DNA from: Pilimelia columellifera
Lineage (GTDB): Bacteria > Actinomycetota > Actinomycetes > Mycobacteriales > Micromonosporaceae
Assembly: GCF_039532605.1 (NCBI RefSeq)
Contig: NZ_BAAARY010000017.1
Coordinates: 1-45,924, forward strand
Reading direction: 5' to 3'
DNA length: 45,924 nucleotides
Below the pieces are notes generated by a model. It made no database searches. It was not told where the DNA came from and saw only the letters and a list, made by a program, of their open reading frames with translations. Position numbers and translations under genes: made by a program. Positions 1-7,768 of this stretch are shown piece by piece. The first letter of the stretch is position 1; each line of letters starts with the position of its first letter.

Positions 1-66
1 GGCGACGCCGACACCAACACCGAGCCCGAAAAGCCCACTACCGACGCCGCGAGACCGCCGAGTTGA
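1..66 (+). CDS. Possible C-terminal tail of an upstream gene (partial)
   Basis: The first reading frame is open from the window edge to a TGA at 64-66. It would encode a short hydrophilic, Pro/Thr/Glu-rich tail (EPEKPTTDAARPPS). Such tails are common at the C-termini of actinobacterial proteins, but 21 codons are too few to show coding or to name a family. The next gene begins about 60 nt downstream on the same strand. Confidence 0.3.
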   Translation, partial: GDADTNTEPEKPTTDAARPPS

Positions 67-80
67 TCACGTAACCGAAA

Positions 81-97
81 AGTACGGCTGTCGTACT
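81..97. promoter_or_regulatory. Inverted repeat resembling a TetR-type operator
   Basis: AGTACG and CGTACT form a perfect 6-bp inverted repeat around a 5-nt spacer (GCTGT), 30-45 nt upstream of the phosphatase remnant. A -10-like TACTAG overlaps the right arm. Short palindromes of this size over a promoter are typical of TetR-family operators. No TetR gene is present in the window, so the regulator is unknown. Confidence 0.35.
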
Positions 98-128
98 AGG
101 CTGGCACGAGTGTGACCTGGCCGCCGAC

Positions 129-452
129 GTGACCCCGATGCCGAATCCAGACGGCGACCAAGACGTGCCGTCTCGATACGCCGAGTTCCTGGCATCGACC
201 CCGCCCCGGGAACGTGATCTCGGGGCGGGGCGGGTCGATGAGGCCGTCCGCCGGCTGGGGCAGGTAGGCAGCGTCGACCGGCACGAGCTGGTGGTCCGGC
301 ACGCGCTCGACGCCCCCTGGTGGAGGTGGCTCGGCCTGAACCAGGCCAATTGTGGCCTGACGATCGTCCAGTGGCGCGACAACGCCCCGCCGACATCGCT
401 GTGTTTCAACGACACCGGCCACCTGCCCGCCGCGCTCCAGGGGTCACGGTAA
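129..452 (+). pseudogene. Remnant of a histidine phosphatase (phosphoglycerate-mutase-like) gene
   Basis: The 107-residue frame opens at GTG 129. Its C-terminal half matches the end of actinobacterial histidine-phosphatase proteins: VRHALDAP, LGLNQANCGLTIVQW and a terminal FNDTGHL. Family members are about 200 residues long, begin with the catalytic RHG motif and carry a second catalytic His in a segment just before VRHALDAP. Here the RHG region is absent, and DRHELVV runs straight into RHALDAP, so the second-His segment also looks deleted. The product should be inactive. A small independent gene is possible, but decay by two deletions explains the pattern better. Confidence 0.6.
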
Positions 453-498
453 GGTGAGCGCCCGCATTGGTCGCTGGGCGTTCGCGTAGAACTACGGG

Positions 499-1311
499 AT
501 GACCACCATCCTCATCACCGGCGCCGCGGGTCTTGTCGGCGGCATGCTGCGTTCCCGCCTGGCCAGGCAGGGCCGGACCCTTCGGCTGGTAGACGTGCGA
601 CCGATCACCCCGGTCGGGCCGGCGGAGGCGTGCTTCGTCCTCGACATATGCGGCGTCGACGCCCTCGCCGAGGTCTGCGACGGCGTCAACGCCGTCGTAC
701 ACCTGGCCGGCATCGCCACCGAAGGGACGTGGGAGGACATCGCGCGGGTCAACATCGACGGAACCCGCGCCGCGTTGGAGGCCGCCCGCCGCGCCGCGGT
801 GACCAGGGTGGCGCTCGCGTCGTCAAACCATGCGGTGGGTTTCCACACCCGACCCGCCGATGGCTCCGACCTGCCCGCCGGCTGTCCGCACCGCCCGGAC
901 ACCTACTACGGGGTGTCCAAGGCGACCATGGAGGCGTTGGGCAGCCTGTACGCCGACCGGTACGGCATGGACGTGGCCGCGTTGCGCATCGGCAGCTGCT
1001 TCCCCGAACCGTCCGACGTGCGCGGGCTGGGGACCTGGCTGTCGCCGGACGACTGCGGTCGTCTCGTCGAGGCGGTCCTGGGCGCGCCAGCTGGGTTCGG
1101 TTACCGGCAGGTGTGGGGGGTGAGCGCGAACACCCGCCGCTGGTGGTCCCTGGCCGAGGGCCGGGCGTTGGGGTACGAGCCACACGACGACGCCGAACAG
1201 TTCGCCGCCGGCATCCCCGCCGACCTACCCGGGCCCGACTACGCGAATGACCCGGTGCTCAGCCGGGTCGGCGGGGCGTTCTGCGACTTTCCGCTGGGCG
1301 AGCCCGGATGA
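499..1311 (+). CDS. NAD-dependent epimerase/dehydratase, uronate-dehydrogenase-like
   Basis: A 270-residue short extended SDR. A Rossmann glycine motif (ITGAAGLVGG) starts near residue 6 and the catalytic YGVSK (YxxxK) lies near residue 136. The strings SSNHAVGF, LRIGSC.PEP, TWLSPDD and GVSANTRRWW match uronate dehydrogenases, which oxidise galacturonate or glucuronate to aldarolactones using NAD. The length is normal for that family. The ATG at 499 follows a weak GGG-type ribosome site. The gene appears monocistronic; no aldarate catabolic genes are near, so the physiological substrate is inferred only from motifs. Confidence 0.8.
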   Translation: MTTILITGAAGLVGGMLRSRLARQGRTLRLVDVRPITPVGPAEACFVLDICGVDALAEVCDGVNAVVHLAGIATEGTWEDIARVNIDGTRAALEAARRAAVTRVALASSNHAVGFHTRPADGSDLPAGCPHRPDTYYGVSKATMEALGSLYADRYGMDVAALRIGSCFPEPSDVRGLGTWLSPDDCGRLVEAVLGAPAGFGYRQVWGVSANTRRWWSLAEGRALGYEPHDDAEQFAAGIPADLPGPDYANDPVLSRVGGAFCDFPLGEPG

Positions 1312-1342
1312 CCAGCGGCGCAGTGGCCGCAGGTCAGTGGGG

Positions 1343-1606
1343 TCAGGCGGCGACGGGGGCTTTGGACAGGCACATCGTGGGAAACGCCTCGGCGGCCATG
1401 CCCCGCGCCCAGCACATACGCGGCACCGCAGTGTCGAGGTGGTCGAAGAACTCGGCCGCCGCCGCGGCCGCGCAGCCTTCACGCCCGTGCCGCAGCAGGG
1501 ACCGCTTCACCGCCGCCCGTGCCGCCCCGACGCTGGGCCGCTCCGACGGCTGCAGGTCCGACAGGAACAACGCCTCGACAATCAGCTCACTCCACGTGCC
1601 GACCAT
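1343..1606 (-). CDS. Small conserved actinobacterial protein of unknown function
   Basis: An 87-residue protein read from ATG 1606, chosen because GGAGG lies about 5 nt upstream. The longer open frame above it has no ribosome site and low-complexity translation. The product starts MVGTWSELIVEALFLSDLQPS and contains AAVKRSLLRHG and DTAVPRMCWAR. I recall similar small soluble proteins in many actinomycetes, but I cannot assign a function. It converges on the uronate-dehydrogenase-like gene (32 bp apart) and diverges from the recombinase gene. Confidence 0.65.
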   Translation of the reverse strand: MVGTWSELIVEALFLSDLQPSERPSVGAARAAVKRSLLRHGREGCAAAAAAEFFDHLDTAVPRMCWARGMAAEAFPTMCLSKAPVAA

Positions 1607-1779
1607 GATCGCCTCCGAAGCTGTCCTACGAACCAAACCTGCCTGACCATCAGCAAACGCCTCCACGAGCGCATCCCCGTCGCACGCAGGTTGCAGAGCA
1701 GTAGCCGGCCACCCGGGCGCCCCGCCACGCCGAACGGCCCACACCCGAACCGACACCCACCGCACCACCGCCGACACCA

Positions 1780-1785
1780 TAAGAT
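1780..1785 (+). promoter_or_regulatory. -10 element of a probable leaderless promoter
   Basis: TAAGAT ends 7 nt before ATG 1793, which would place the transcription start at or next to the A of the start codon. There is no Shine-Dalgarno sequence in front of this ATG. Leaderless genes are common in actinobacteria. I see no clear -35 box. Confidence 0.45.
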
Positions 1786-1792
1786 TCAGGAC

Positions 1793-2779
1793 ATGGCTGA
1801 CGTCGTCCCCATTACCTACCACCCCCCCGCCCTGCCCGCCGAAGCCACCGACATCGTCGACGCCTGGCTCGCCAACCGGCGACTGTCCGACAACACCCGG
1901 GCCGCCTACCGCAACGACCTCACCGGCTGGCTCGCCTGGTGCGCCAGCCACAACCTCAACCCGCTGCACGCCACCTTCCTGAACATCAACACCTACGCCC
2001 GCGACCTCGACAACACCACCGACCCCCGCACCGACAAACCCCTGTCCCCCACCACCGTCGCCCGGAAAATGTCCGCCCTATCCAGCTGGTACACGTTCCT
2101 CCACAGGCTTGGGGTCATCGCCAACAACCCCGTCGCCGCCGCCGACCGCCCCCGCCTCGACCGCGACCACTCCGCCACCATCGGCCTGTCCCCCGACGAA
2201 GTCGACGCCCTCATCCACGCCGCCCGCCACACCCCCGGAACCGCCAACGCCCGCAACCTCGCCGCCATCACCCTCCTGGCCGACCTCGGACTGCGCGTCG
2301 GCGAACTCGTCTCCCTCACCATCGAAGACCTCGGAACCGAACAAGGACACCGCAGCATCCGCTTCACCGGGAAAGGCGGCAAAGCCCGCCGCCGCGCCCT
2401 CACCCCACCCGCCGCCGCCGCTATCGACACCTACCTGGCGCAACGGGCGGCGCTCGCCGGTGTGGCCCCCAGCGACCTGCGCGGCCCGCTGCTGGCCACC
2501 AACACCGGCAAAGCCCTCGACCGGCACGCCATCTTCCGACTCGTACGCCAACTCGCCCACGCCGCCGGCATCCCCACCTGGCAGAAACTGTCCCCGCACT
2601 CCCTGCGGCACGCGTTCGCCACCACCGCCCGCGGCGAAGGCGTCCCGTTGGAAGACGTCCAGGACGCCATGGGCCACGCCGACCCGCGCACCACCCGCCG
2701 CTACGACCGCGACCGCCACAACCTCGACCGGGACCCCGCCTACGCCATCTGGGCAGCCAGAGCCCGCCGCGGCAAATAG
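1793..2779 (+). CDS. Tyrosine-type site-specific recombinase (Xer/integrase family)
   Basis: A 328-residue DNA recombinase. An N-terminal SAM-like core-binding domain covers about residues 18-120 (LSDNTRAAYRNDL, YTFLHRLG). The catalytic domain follows with all expected residues: R168 in LGLRVGEL, K194 in FTGKGGKAR, H269/R272 in SPHSLRHAFAT, H295 in MGHADP and nucleophile Y304 in TTRRYDR. The length is slightly above XerC/XerD (about 300). The ORF is open further upstream, but that part is low-complexity, so ATG 1793 is the likely start. No excisionase, phage gene or attachment repeat is evident, so it may be a resident Xer-like enzyme or a stranded integrase. Its sense strand is strongly C-rich. 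Confidence 0.85.
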   Translation: MADVVPITYHPPALPAEATDIVDAWLANRRLSDNTRAAYRNDLTGWLAWCASHNLNPLHATFLNINTYARDLDNTTDPRTDKPLSPTTVARKMSALSSWYTFLHRLGVIANNPVAAADRPRLDRDHSATIGLSPDEVDALIHAARHTPGTANARNLAAITLLADLGLRVGELVSLTIEDLGTEQGHRSIRFTGKGGKARRRALTPPAAAAIDTYLAQRAALAGVAPSDLRGPLLATNTGKALDRHAIFRLVRQLAHAAGIPTWQKLSPHSLRHAFATTARGEGVPLEDVQDAMGHADPRTTRRYDRDRHNLDRDPAYAIWAARARRGK

Positions 2780-2799
2780 CCGACCACCCCGACCGGCCG

Positions 2800-4164
2800 C
2801 TACAACACCCGGGGCGGGACGTTGCCCGCGGCCACGATCGCCCGCCGGATCGGCACCGCCAACAACAACACGAACCCCACCACGAAGAACACCAACAACG
2901 AAACGATCGCCACCCGGTACGAACCCGTCGTGTCGAACGCCAAACCGAACAACAACGGGCCCAACCAGCTCGTCCCCTTGTCGGAGATCTCATACAGGCC
3001 GAAGTACTCACCCTCCTTGCCTTTCGGGATGAGCTGCGAGAACAACGACCGGCTCAACGCCTGCGAACCGCCCAGCACAATCCCGATCGCCCCACCCAAC
3101 GCGATGAACGGAACCGCCTGCCCCGCCGGCAGCCGGTACGCCACGATCACCACCACCGTCCACAACGCCAACGACAACAGAATCGTCTTCCACGCACCGA
3201 TCCGCTTCGCCAACGCGCCCATCCCCAGCGCCCCGGCGAACGCCAGGAACTGCACCATGAGGATCGTCGGCACCAACACCTCATCAGAAAGACGCAATTC
3301 CTTCGTCCCGTAAACCGACGCCAACGCGATCACCGTCTGGATGCCGTCGTTGTACACCAGATAGGCGATGAGGAAGAACAACGTCAACGGGTACGCCTTC
3401 AAACTCCGCACCGTCGACCACAGCTGACGGAACCCGTCCACCAGCAGCGAACCCTGTGCCGGACCAGCCGCAGCCGGACGGTTCCGCAACAACACCATCG
3501 GCACGGTCGTGAACGCCGCCCACCACACACCCGCCGACACAATGCTGTACCGGGCCACCTCAGCGGTGTCCCACCCCAACGAATCCTTGAAGAACACCGC
3601 CGCCACGTTCACCGCCAGCAGCACCCCGCCACCCAGATAACCGAACGCCCACCCGACGCTCGACACCGAGTCCCGCTCATCCGGGCCGGCGATCTGCGGC
3701 AGGAACGAGTGGTACACCACCACACTCGCCCCGAACGCGATATTCGCCACCAGGAACAGTGACGCCCCCAACAGATACCGGTCCCCGGTCATGAACACCA
3801 GGGCCGCCGTCGCCCCCGCGCCCACATACGCGAACAACGCCATCAGCTTCTTCTTGTGCGCCGACCGGTCCGCCATCGCGCCGACCACCGGCAACACGAA
3901 CACCGTCAGGAACACCGACAACGACGTCATGTAAGGAAACAACGCCCCCGGGGCGATCTGCGCCATGCCGAAAAAACTCACCCGGCCGACACACGCCACC
4001 TCACCCGAGCAACCCGCCGCCCGCTCCGCGACCGAAGTCAGATAGGGGCCCAGGAAAACCGTCACCACCGTCGTCGAGAACGCGGAGTTCGCGACGTCGT
4101 AGAAGTACCAACCCACCCGCTCCCGACGCGACGACACCGACGCCGACGCGGTCACCGAGCCCAC
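2800..4164 (-). CDS. MFS permease, UMF1/Atg22-like family
   Basis: A 454-residue polytopic membrane protein with about 12 hydrophobic segments. The opening RERVGWYFYDVANSAFSTT and the motif GGSQALSRSLFSQLIP (near residue 365) are hallmarks of the UMF1 family, related to fungal Atg22 vacuolar amino-acid effluxers. A small polar solute or amino acid is the expected substrate, but none is defined for bacterial members. GTG 4164 is the annotated start; an in-frame GTG three codons later is also possible. The gene converges on the recombinase gene with 20 bp between stops. An 18-bp palindrome lies about 100 nt upstream. Confidence 0.8.
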   Translation of the reverse strand: MGSVTASASVSSRRERVGWYFYDVANSAFSTTVVTVFLGPYLTSVAERAAGCSGEVACVGRVSFFGMAQIAPGALFPYMTSLSVFLTVFVLPVVGAMADRSAHKKKLMALFAYVGAGATAALVFMTGDRYLLGASLFLVANIAFGASVVVYHSFLPQIAGPDERDSVSSVGWAFGYLGGGVLLAVNVAAVFFKDSLGWDTAEVARYSIVSAGVWWAAFTTVPMVLLRNRPAAAGPAQGSLLVDGFRQLWSTVRSLKAYPLTLFFLIAYLVYNDGIQTVIALASVYGTKELRLSDEVLVPTILMVQFLAFAGALGMGALAKRIGAWKTILLSLALWTVVVIVAYRLPAGQAVPFIALGGAIGIVLGGSQALSRSLFSQLIPKGKEGEYFGLYEISDKGTSWLGPLLFGLAFDTTGSYRVAIVSLLVFFVVGFVLLLAVPIRRAIVAAGNVPPRVL

Positions 4165-4262
4165 ACCCCACGACCCACCAGCACCGCCCCCAACACCTCA
4201 AACCCATCCGTCATGATCCCGACCACCGGAAACCGCCAAACCACACCCGGCCCGGCCAACAG

Positions 4263-4280
4263 TCGTAGAACGCTCTACGA
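4263..4280. promoter_or_regulatory. 18-bp near-perfect palindrome, probable TetR-type operator
   Basis: TCGTAGAAC and GCTCTACGA are inverted copies with one mismatch (7 perfect outer pairs). The site lies between the divergent-facing end of the acyltransferase gene and the MFS start, about 100 nt upstream of the MFS gene. Operators containing TAGAACG..CTA are known for TetR regulators of efflux pumps. No regulator gene is adjacent. Confidence 0.4.
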
Positions 4281-4328
4281 GGCGACACGCAGGAAGTATG
4301 CCCGGCACGGCCACCCACCCGAGGGCAG

Positions 4329-5105
4329 TCAACGCCGGTGAACAGGCGCCTGACGCGAACGCTCACTGGTCACCGGGCGGGTCGGATCAACCCAACGAGG
4401 GCCCTGCGGCTCACCCGCGCGCAACGGAACCAGGCCAGCCGTCACCGCATCCATGATCCGCTCCGTGGCGCGGGCCGCGTCGCCGGTGACCGACAACGAC
4501 AACCCAGACAGATCCACCGGCGGCCCGAACCACACCCGCGCCACCGGACGCCGCCACAACGCCCGCAGCAACGTACGAACCACCCGACGCGGCGCCCCGT
4601 ACGGCAGCAACTCCTGCGCCCCCCACTGCGCCACCGGCACCACCGGAACACCCAACGTCAACGCCAACCGGGCCACACCCGTCTTGCCTCGCTCCGGCCA
4701 CAGACCCGGATCCAACCCGATCCGACCCTCCGGATACACCAACAACACCGACCCGCCGCGCAACGCCACCGCCGCCGCGTCAACCGCCGCCGCGGCCGCG
4801 CCCGGCCGCCGATCCACCCGCACATGACCGCACGAACGCATGAACCAACCCAACACCGGCGCCCGAAACACACCCGCCGTAGCCATCACCCGCGGCGCCA
4901 CCCCCAACCGACGCGCCGCCGCCGCCAACACCACCGGGTCGGCCAAACCCAGGTGGTTCGCCGCCAACAACAACGGCCCGCCGGACCAACCGGGCGGCAG
5001 ACCACCCGACACCCGCAGCCGGGCGAACACCGCAACCACCACCCCCGCCAGCCACAACGACGCCCGCCACAACCGCGGCGGACGCCACCGCGACACCACC
5101 GTCAC
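4329..5105 (-). CDS. Lysophospholipid acyltransferase family protein (PlsC-like)
   Basis: A 258-residue acyltransferase expected to transfer a fatty acyl group to lysophosphatidate or a related lysolipid at the membrane. One N-terminal hydrophobic segment (about residues 12-27) precedes block I, NHLGLADP (the NHx4D motif with catalytic His). VRVDRRPG fits block II and YPEGRIG fits block III; VPVVPVAQWGA is block IV-like. The GTG start (5103-5105) overlaps the TGA of the upstream gene as GTGA, so the two should be translationally coupled. A role in phospholipid or glycolipid remodelling is inferred. Confidence 0.8.
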   Translation of the reverse strand: MTVVSRWRPPRLWRASLWLAGVVVAVFARLRVSGGLPPGWSGGPLLLAANHLGLADPVVLAAAARRLGVAPRVMATAGVFRAPVLGWFMRSCGHVRVDRRPGAAAAAVDAAAVALRGGSVLLVYPEGRIGLDPGLWPERGKTGVARLALTLGVPVVPVAQWGAQELLPYGAPRRVVRTLLRALWRRPVARVWFGPPVDLSGLSLSVTGDAARATERIMDAVTAGLVPLRAGEPQGPRWVDPTRPVTSERSRQAPVHRR

Positions 5106-5770
5106 GACCCGGGCAACTCAGCCAGTCGGGCCTCCACCTCAGCCAACTCAGCCCGCAACTGCTCCGCCCGCTCCCGGGCCCGATCCCGCTCCACCACCAC
5201 GATCTGCTCCACTGCCTCCTGCACCGCAGGAACCTCCAACAACCCCACCAACCGCAACGCCTCCGCCGGACGGATCACACACGGCTTCGCCAACACCCGC
5301 GAACCCTGCTGCGCCGACACCGACCACTCACCCTCCGCATACCCGACCGTGATCGTCAAACCAGCCGGCCCCTTCGCCCGCCCCGCTTTCGGAACCCGCC
5401 GCACACGACCAGACTCCTCCTGCGCCCGCTGCTGCGGAGCCACGACCGCCACCGGAGCCTCCACCACCGGCGGCAACAAACCAGGACCCGGAAGCGGCTC
5501 CTCGACAACAGCCACCGGCGGCTGGGCCTTCGGCCGACCAGCGCCACGCGGGGCGATCATCACGTCCGACAGACCGAACGGCAGCTCATCCCGGCCGAAC
5601 CGCACCACCACCTCCGCGTCGTCATCGGCCACCGACACCACCTGCCCCACCTGCCCGGCCACCTGACCCGCCGCATCGGTGAACATCACCCTCGGCCGAC
5701 GACCCGCCGCCAGCGAATCACGAATCGAACCCAGATCATCGGCAGTCAGACCAGACCCACGCGCGCCCAT
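5102..5770 (-). CDS. Hypothetical protein with C-terminal coiled coil
   Basis: A 222-residue protein not assigned to a named family. ATG 5770 is preferred over two in-frame TTG codons just upstream because GAGGGG lies 7 nt before it. Residues 1-75 look like a compact domain (LTADDLGSIRDSL, VMFTDAAGQ, VRFGRDELPFGLSDV). Residues 80-120 are a Pro/Val-rich linker. The last about 45 residues (RARERAEQLRAELAEVEARL) form a heptad-like coiled coil. The stop overlaps the start of the PlsC-like gene, so a joint role at the membrane is possible but unproven. Confidence 0.6.
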   Translation of the reverse strand: MGARGSGLTADDLGSIRDSLAAGRRPRVMFTDAAGQVAGQVGQVVSVADDDAEVVVRFGRDELPFGLSDVMIAPRGAGRPKAQPPVAVVEEPLPGPGLLPPVVEAPVAVVAPQQRAQEESGRVRRVPKAGRAKGPAGLTITVGYAEGEWSVSAQQGSRVLAKPCVIRPAEALRLVGLLEVPAVQEAVEQIVVVERDRARERAEQLRAELAEVEARLAELPGS

Positions 5771-5820
5771 CAACAAACCCCTCGTAGCAGCGACAACAAC
5801 CCCGGATTCCTACCACCGAG

Positions 5821-6840
5821 CTACGACACCCGCGCCACCGGCCGCGCCCCCACCACCGCCGCCAACAACAACCCCACCGCCGACGCCACCACCGGCGCGC
5901 CCGTCCAGTACTCCACCACCGACGGCAACCCGGCCGACACCACCGTCACACCCATCAACACCGACCACCACACCAACGGGACCGCCGCCCCGAACAACAA
6001 CCACCCCCGCAGACCGCCAACCCCCGGACGTAGCCACCACACCAGACCCTCAACCAACACCCCACACACCAACACCGCCACCGTCCACACCCACGACCCG
6101 AACCCTGTCACCGCCCCCGACAACAACGCCGCCACCGCGAACAACAACAACGCCGCCCCCACCGGCACCCGCCCTCGCCGCGCCAACAGCAACAACGCCG
6201 ACAACAACACCACCGTCGTCACCACCACGCCGGTCAGGAACCGCACCGCCCCATCATCAGCGCCCGGCGCCTCCGACGGATGCGACAACACCGCCACCAC
6301 CGCCGCCGGCGACCACGCCAACGCGTTGCCGTACTGCAGGAACAACAACGCCAACAACGACGCGAACGCCCACGACAACAACAACGGCAGCTCCCGCCAC
6401 CCACCCTCGGGCCGATCCCACCGCGACCGCACCGGACCCGTCACGATCACACCCATCGTGATCACCAACACCAGATGTGTAGGGCTGAACAGAATGCTCA
6501 ACCCCTGCTCGATCCCGAACACCTCATGCCAGGCGAAGTCAGCGACCCCCGCCACCGCGAACGCCGGCGCCGCCACCAACGACGCCCCATAACCCACCGG
6601 GGCCACCGCCGCGCCCCGCTCCCCCGCCAACAACCGACCCAACGCCGGCCAACACAACCACCCCGCCGACGCCACGAAGCCCGAATAGAACACCGCATGC
6701 CACGGGGTGAAGAACGTCTCCAACTCCGGGATGTTGTTATGAGCCCAGGAATCCAGGAACAGACCCGCCGCGAACCACGCCGACAACAACGACGCCACAA
6801 GATCAAACCGGAACGACGCACACGGCCGCTGCCCCGCCAT
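5821..6840 (-). CDS. Polytopic membrane protein of unknown function
   Basis: A 339-residue integral membrane protein with about 9 hydrophobic segments. ATG 6840 is chosen because AAGGTGG precedes it; a longer frame (to 6870) has no comparable site. The N-terminal third carries histidine-rich motifs, DSWAHNNIPELETFFTPWH and HEVFGIEQGLSILFSPTH, that recur in actinobacterial homologues I recall without a function. Clustered His residues inside or beside membrane helices could bind a metal or haem; that is speculation. It diverges from the TSUP gene with only 41 bp between start codons. Confidence 0.65.
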   Translation of the reverse strand: MAGQRPCASFRFDLVASLLSAWFAAGLFLDSWAHNNIPELETFFTPWHAVFYSGFVASAGWLCWPALGRLLAGERGAAVAPVGYGASLVAAPAFAVAGVADFAWHEVFGIEQGLSILFSPTHLVLVITMGVIVTGPVRSRWDRPEGGWRELPLLLSWAFASLLALLFLQYGNALAWSPAAVVAVLSHPSEAPGADDGAVRFLTGVVVTTVVLLSALLLLARRGRVPVGAALLLFAVAALLSGAVTGFGSWVWTVAVLVCGVLVEGLVWWLRPGVGGLRGWLLFGAAVPLVWWSVLMGVTVVSAGLPSVVEYWTGAPVVASAVGLLLAAVVGARPVARVS

Positions 6841-6881
6841 CGCCACCACCTTCGAGAACAGAACCAACAAGGAGCGAGAAC

Positions 6882-7682
6882 ATTAGCCCGACCGCAGACC
6901 TCGCCCACCCCGACCTAACCCTCGGGCTCGCCCTGCTCATCATCATCGCCGCCCTCGCCGCCGGCTGGATCGACGCCGTCGTCGGCGGCGGCGGACTCCT
7001 GCTCCTACCGGCCTACCTGCTCGCCGGACTCCCACCAGCCACCGCGCTCGGCACCAACAAAGCCACCGCCATCACCGGCACCACCGCCGCCGCCATCACC
7101 TACAGCCGCAAGACCACCATCGACTGGACCACCGCAGCGCCCACCGCCGCCCTCGCCGCCGTCTGCTCCGGCATCGGCGCGGCGCTCGCGGCCAACATCC
7201 CCGCCGACGCCTTCCGGCCGGTGGTCCTCGGTGCGTTGGCCGCGGTCGCCGCCTACGTCACGCTGCGACCCGTAGCCGGGGTGAACGTCACCCCGCATCC
7301 ACGCACGACCGCGCGCACCGCCACGGCCGTGCTGCTCTGTGGAGGGCTCATCGCCACATACGACGGGCTGATGGGGCCCGGCACCGGTACTTTCCTCGTG
7401 CTGACGTTCACCGCGATCCTGGGAACCGACTTCGTCCGTAGCTCGGCCATGGCCAAGGTCGTCAACGCGGCCACGAATCTTGGCGCGCTGGTGGTGTTCG
7501 GGCTCGCCGGACAGGTGTGGTGGCAACTCGCCGCGACCGCGGCGGCGGCGAACGTCATCGGCGCTGTCATCGGCGCGCGGATGGCGCTACGGCACGGCGC
7601 CGGATTCGTGCGGGTGGCGCTGCTCGTGGTCGTCGTGGCGATGCTCGGACGGCTGGGCTACCTGGAACTGACCTCAAGCTGA
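6882..7682 (+). CDS. TSUP (TauE/SafE) family membrane transporter with an apparent ATT start
   Basis: A 266-residue membrane protein of the sulfite/organosulfonate exporter superfamily. The N-terminal repeat carries the family signature AGWIDAVVGGGGLLLLP and TALGTNKATAI; the second half has YDGLMGPGTGTFL. The frame is open from 6882 without a stop, but it contains no ATG, GTG or TTG before codon 114 (GTG 7221), inside the conserved region. AAGGAG at 6869-6874 lies 7 nt before ATT 6882, so ATT is the best start. ATT initiation is known (infC, pcnB) but rare. The 266 residues match the usual family length; a truncated start at 7221 would remove half the protein. Confidence 0.8.
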   Translation: MSPTADLAHPDLTLGLALLIIIAALAAGWIDAVVGGGGLLLLPAYLLAGLPPATALGTNKATAITGTTAAAITYSRKTTIDWTTAAPTAALAAVCSGIGAALAANIPADAFRPVVLGALAAVAAYVTLRPVAGVNVTPHPRTTARTATAVLLCGGLIATYDGLMGPGTGTFLVLTFTAILGTDFVRSSAMAKVVNAATNLGALVVFGLAGQVWWQLAATAAAANVIGAVIGARMALRHGAGFVRVALLVVVVAMLGRLGYLELTSS

Positions 7683-7768
7683 GAGTCAACCAGGGTATCG
7701 ATGAGCGCCCCTATAGTTCTCATTGGCCGTCGACCCCGGCGGTCCACAGTAACCGAACGGGGACCGTC

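Noticed and set aside
1247..1792. N-terminal extension of the recombinase frame
   Set aside because: It is open but overlaps the uronate-dehydrogenase-like gene end and lies opposite the 87-residue gene, with low-complexity translation. ATG 1793 with a -10 box is better.
1939..3762. 607-residue plus-strand frame rich in Arg, Pro, Gln and His
   Set aside because: It is the out-of-frame shadow of the recombinase gene and the antisense of the MFS gene; no family motif is present.
2800..4164. MFS permease as the exporter of the NIS siderophore
   Set aside because: It belongs to the UMF1/Atg22-like family rather than known siderophore exporters, and lies over 5 kb away on the other strand.
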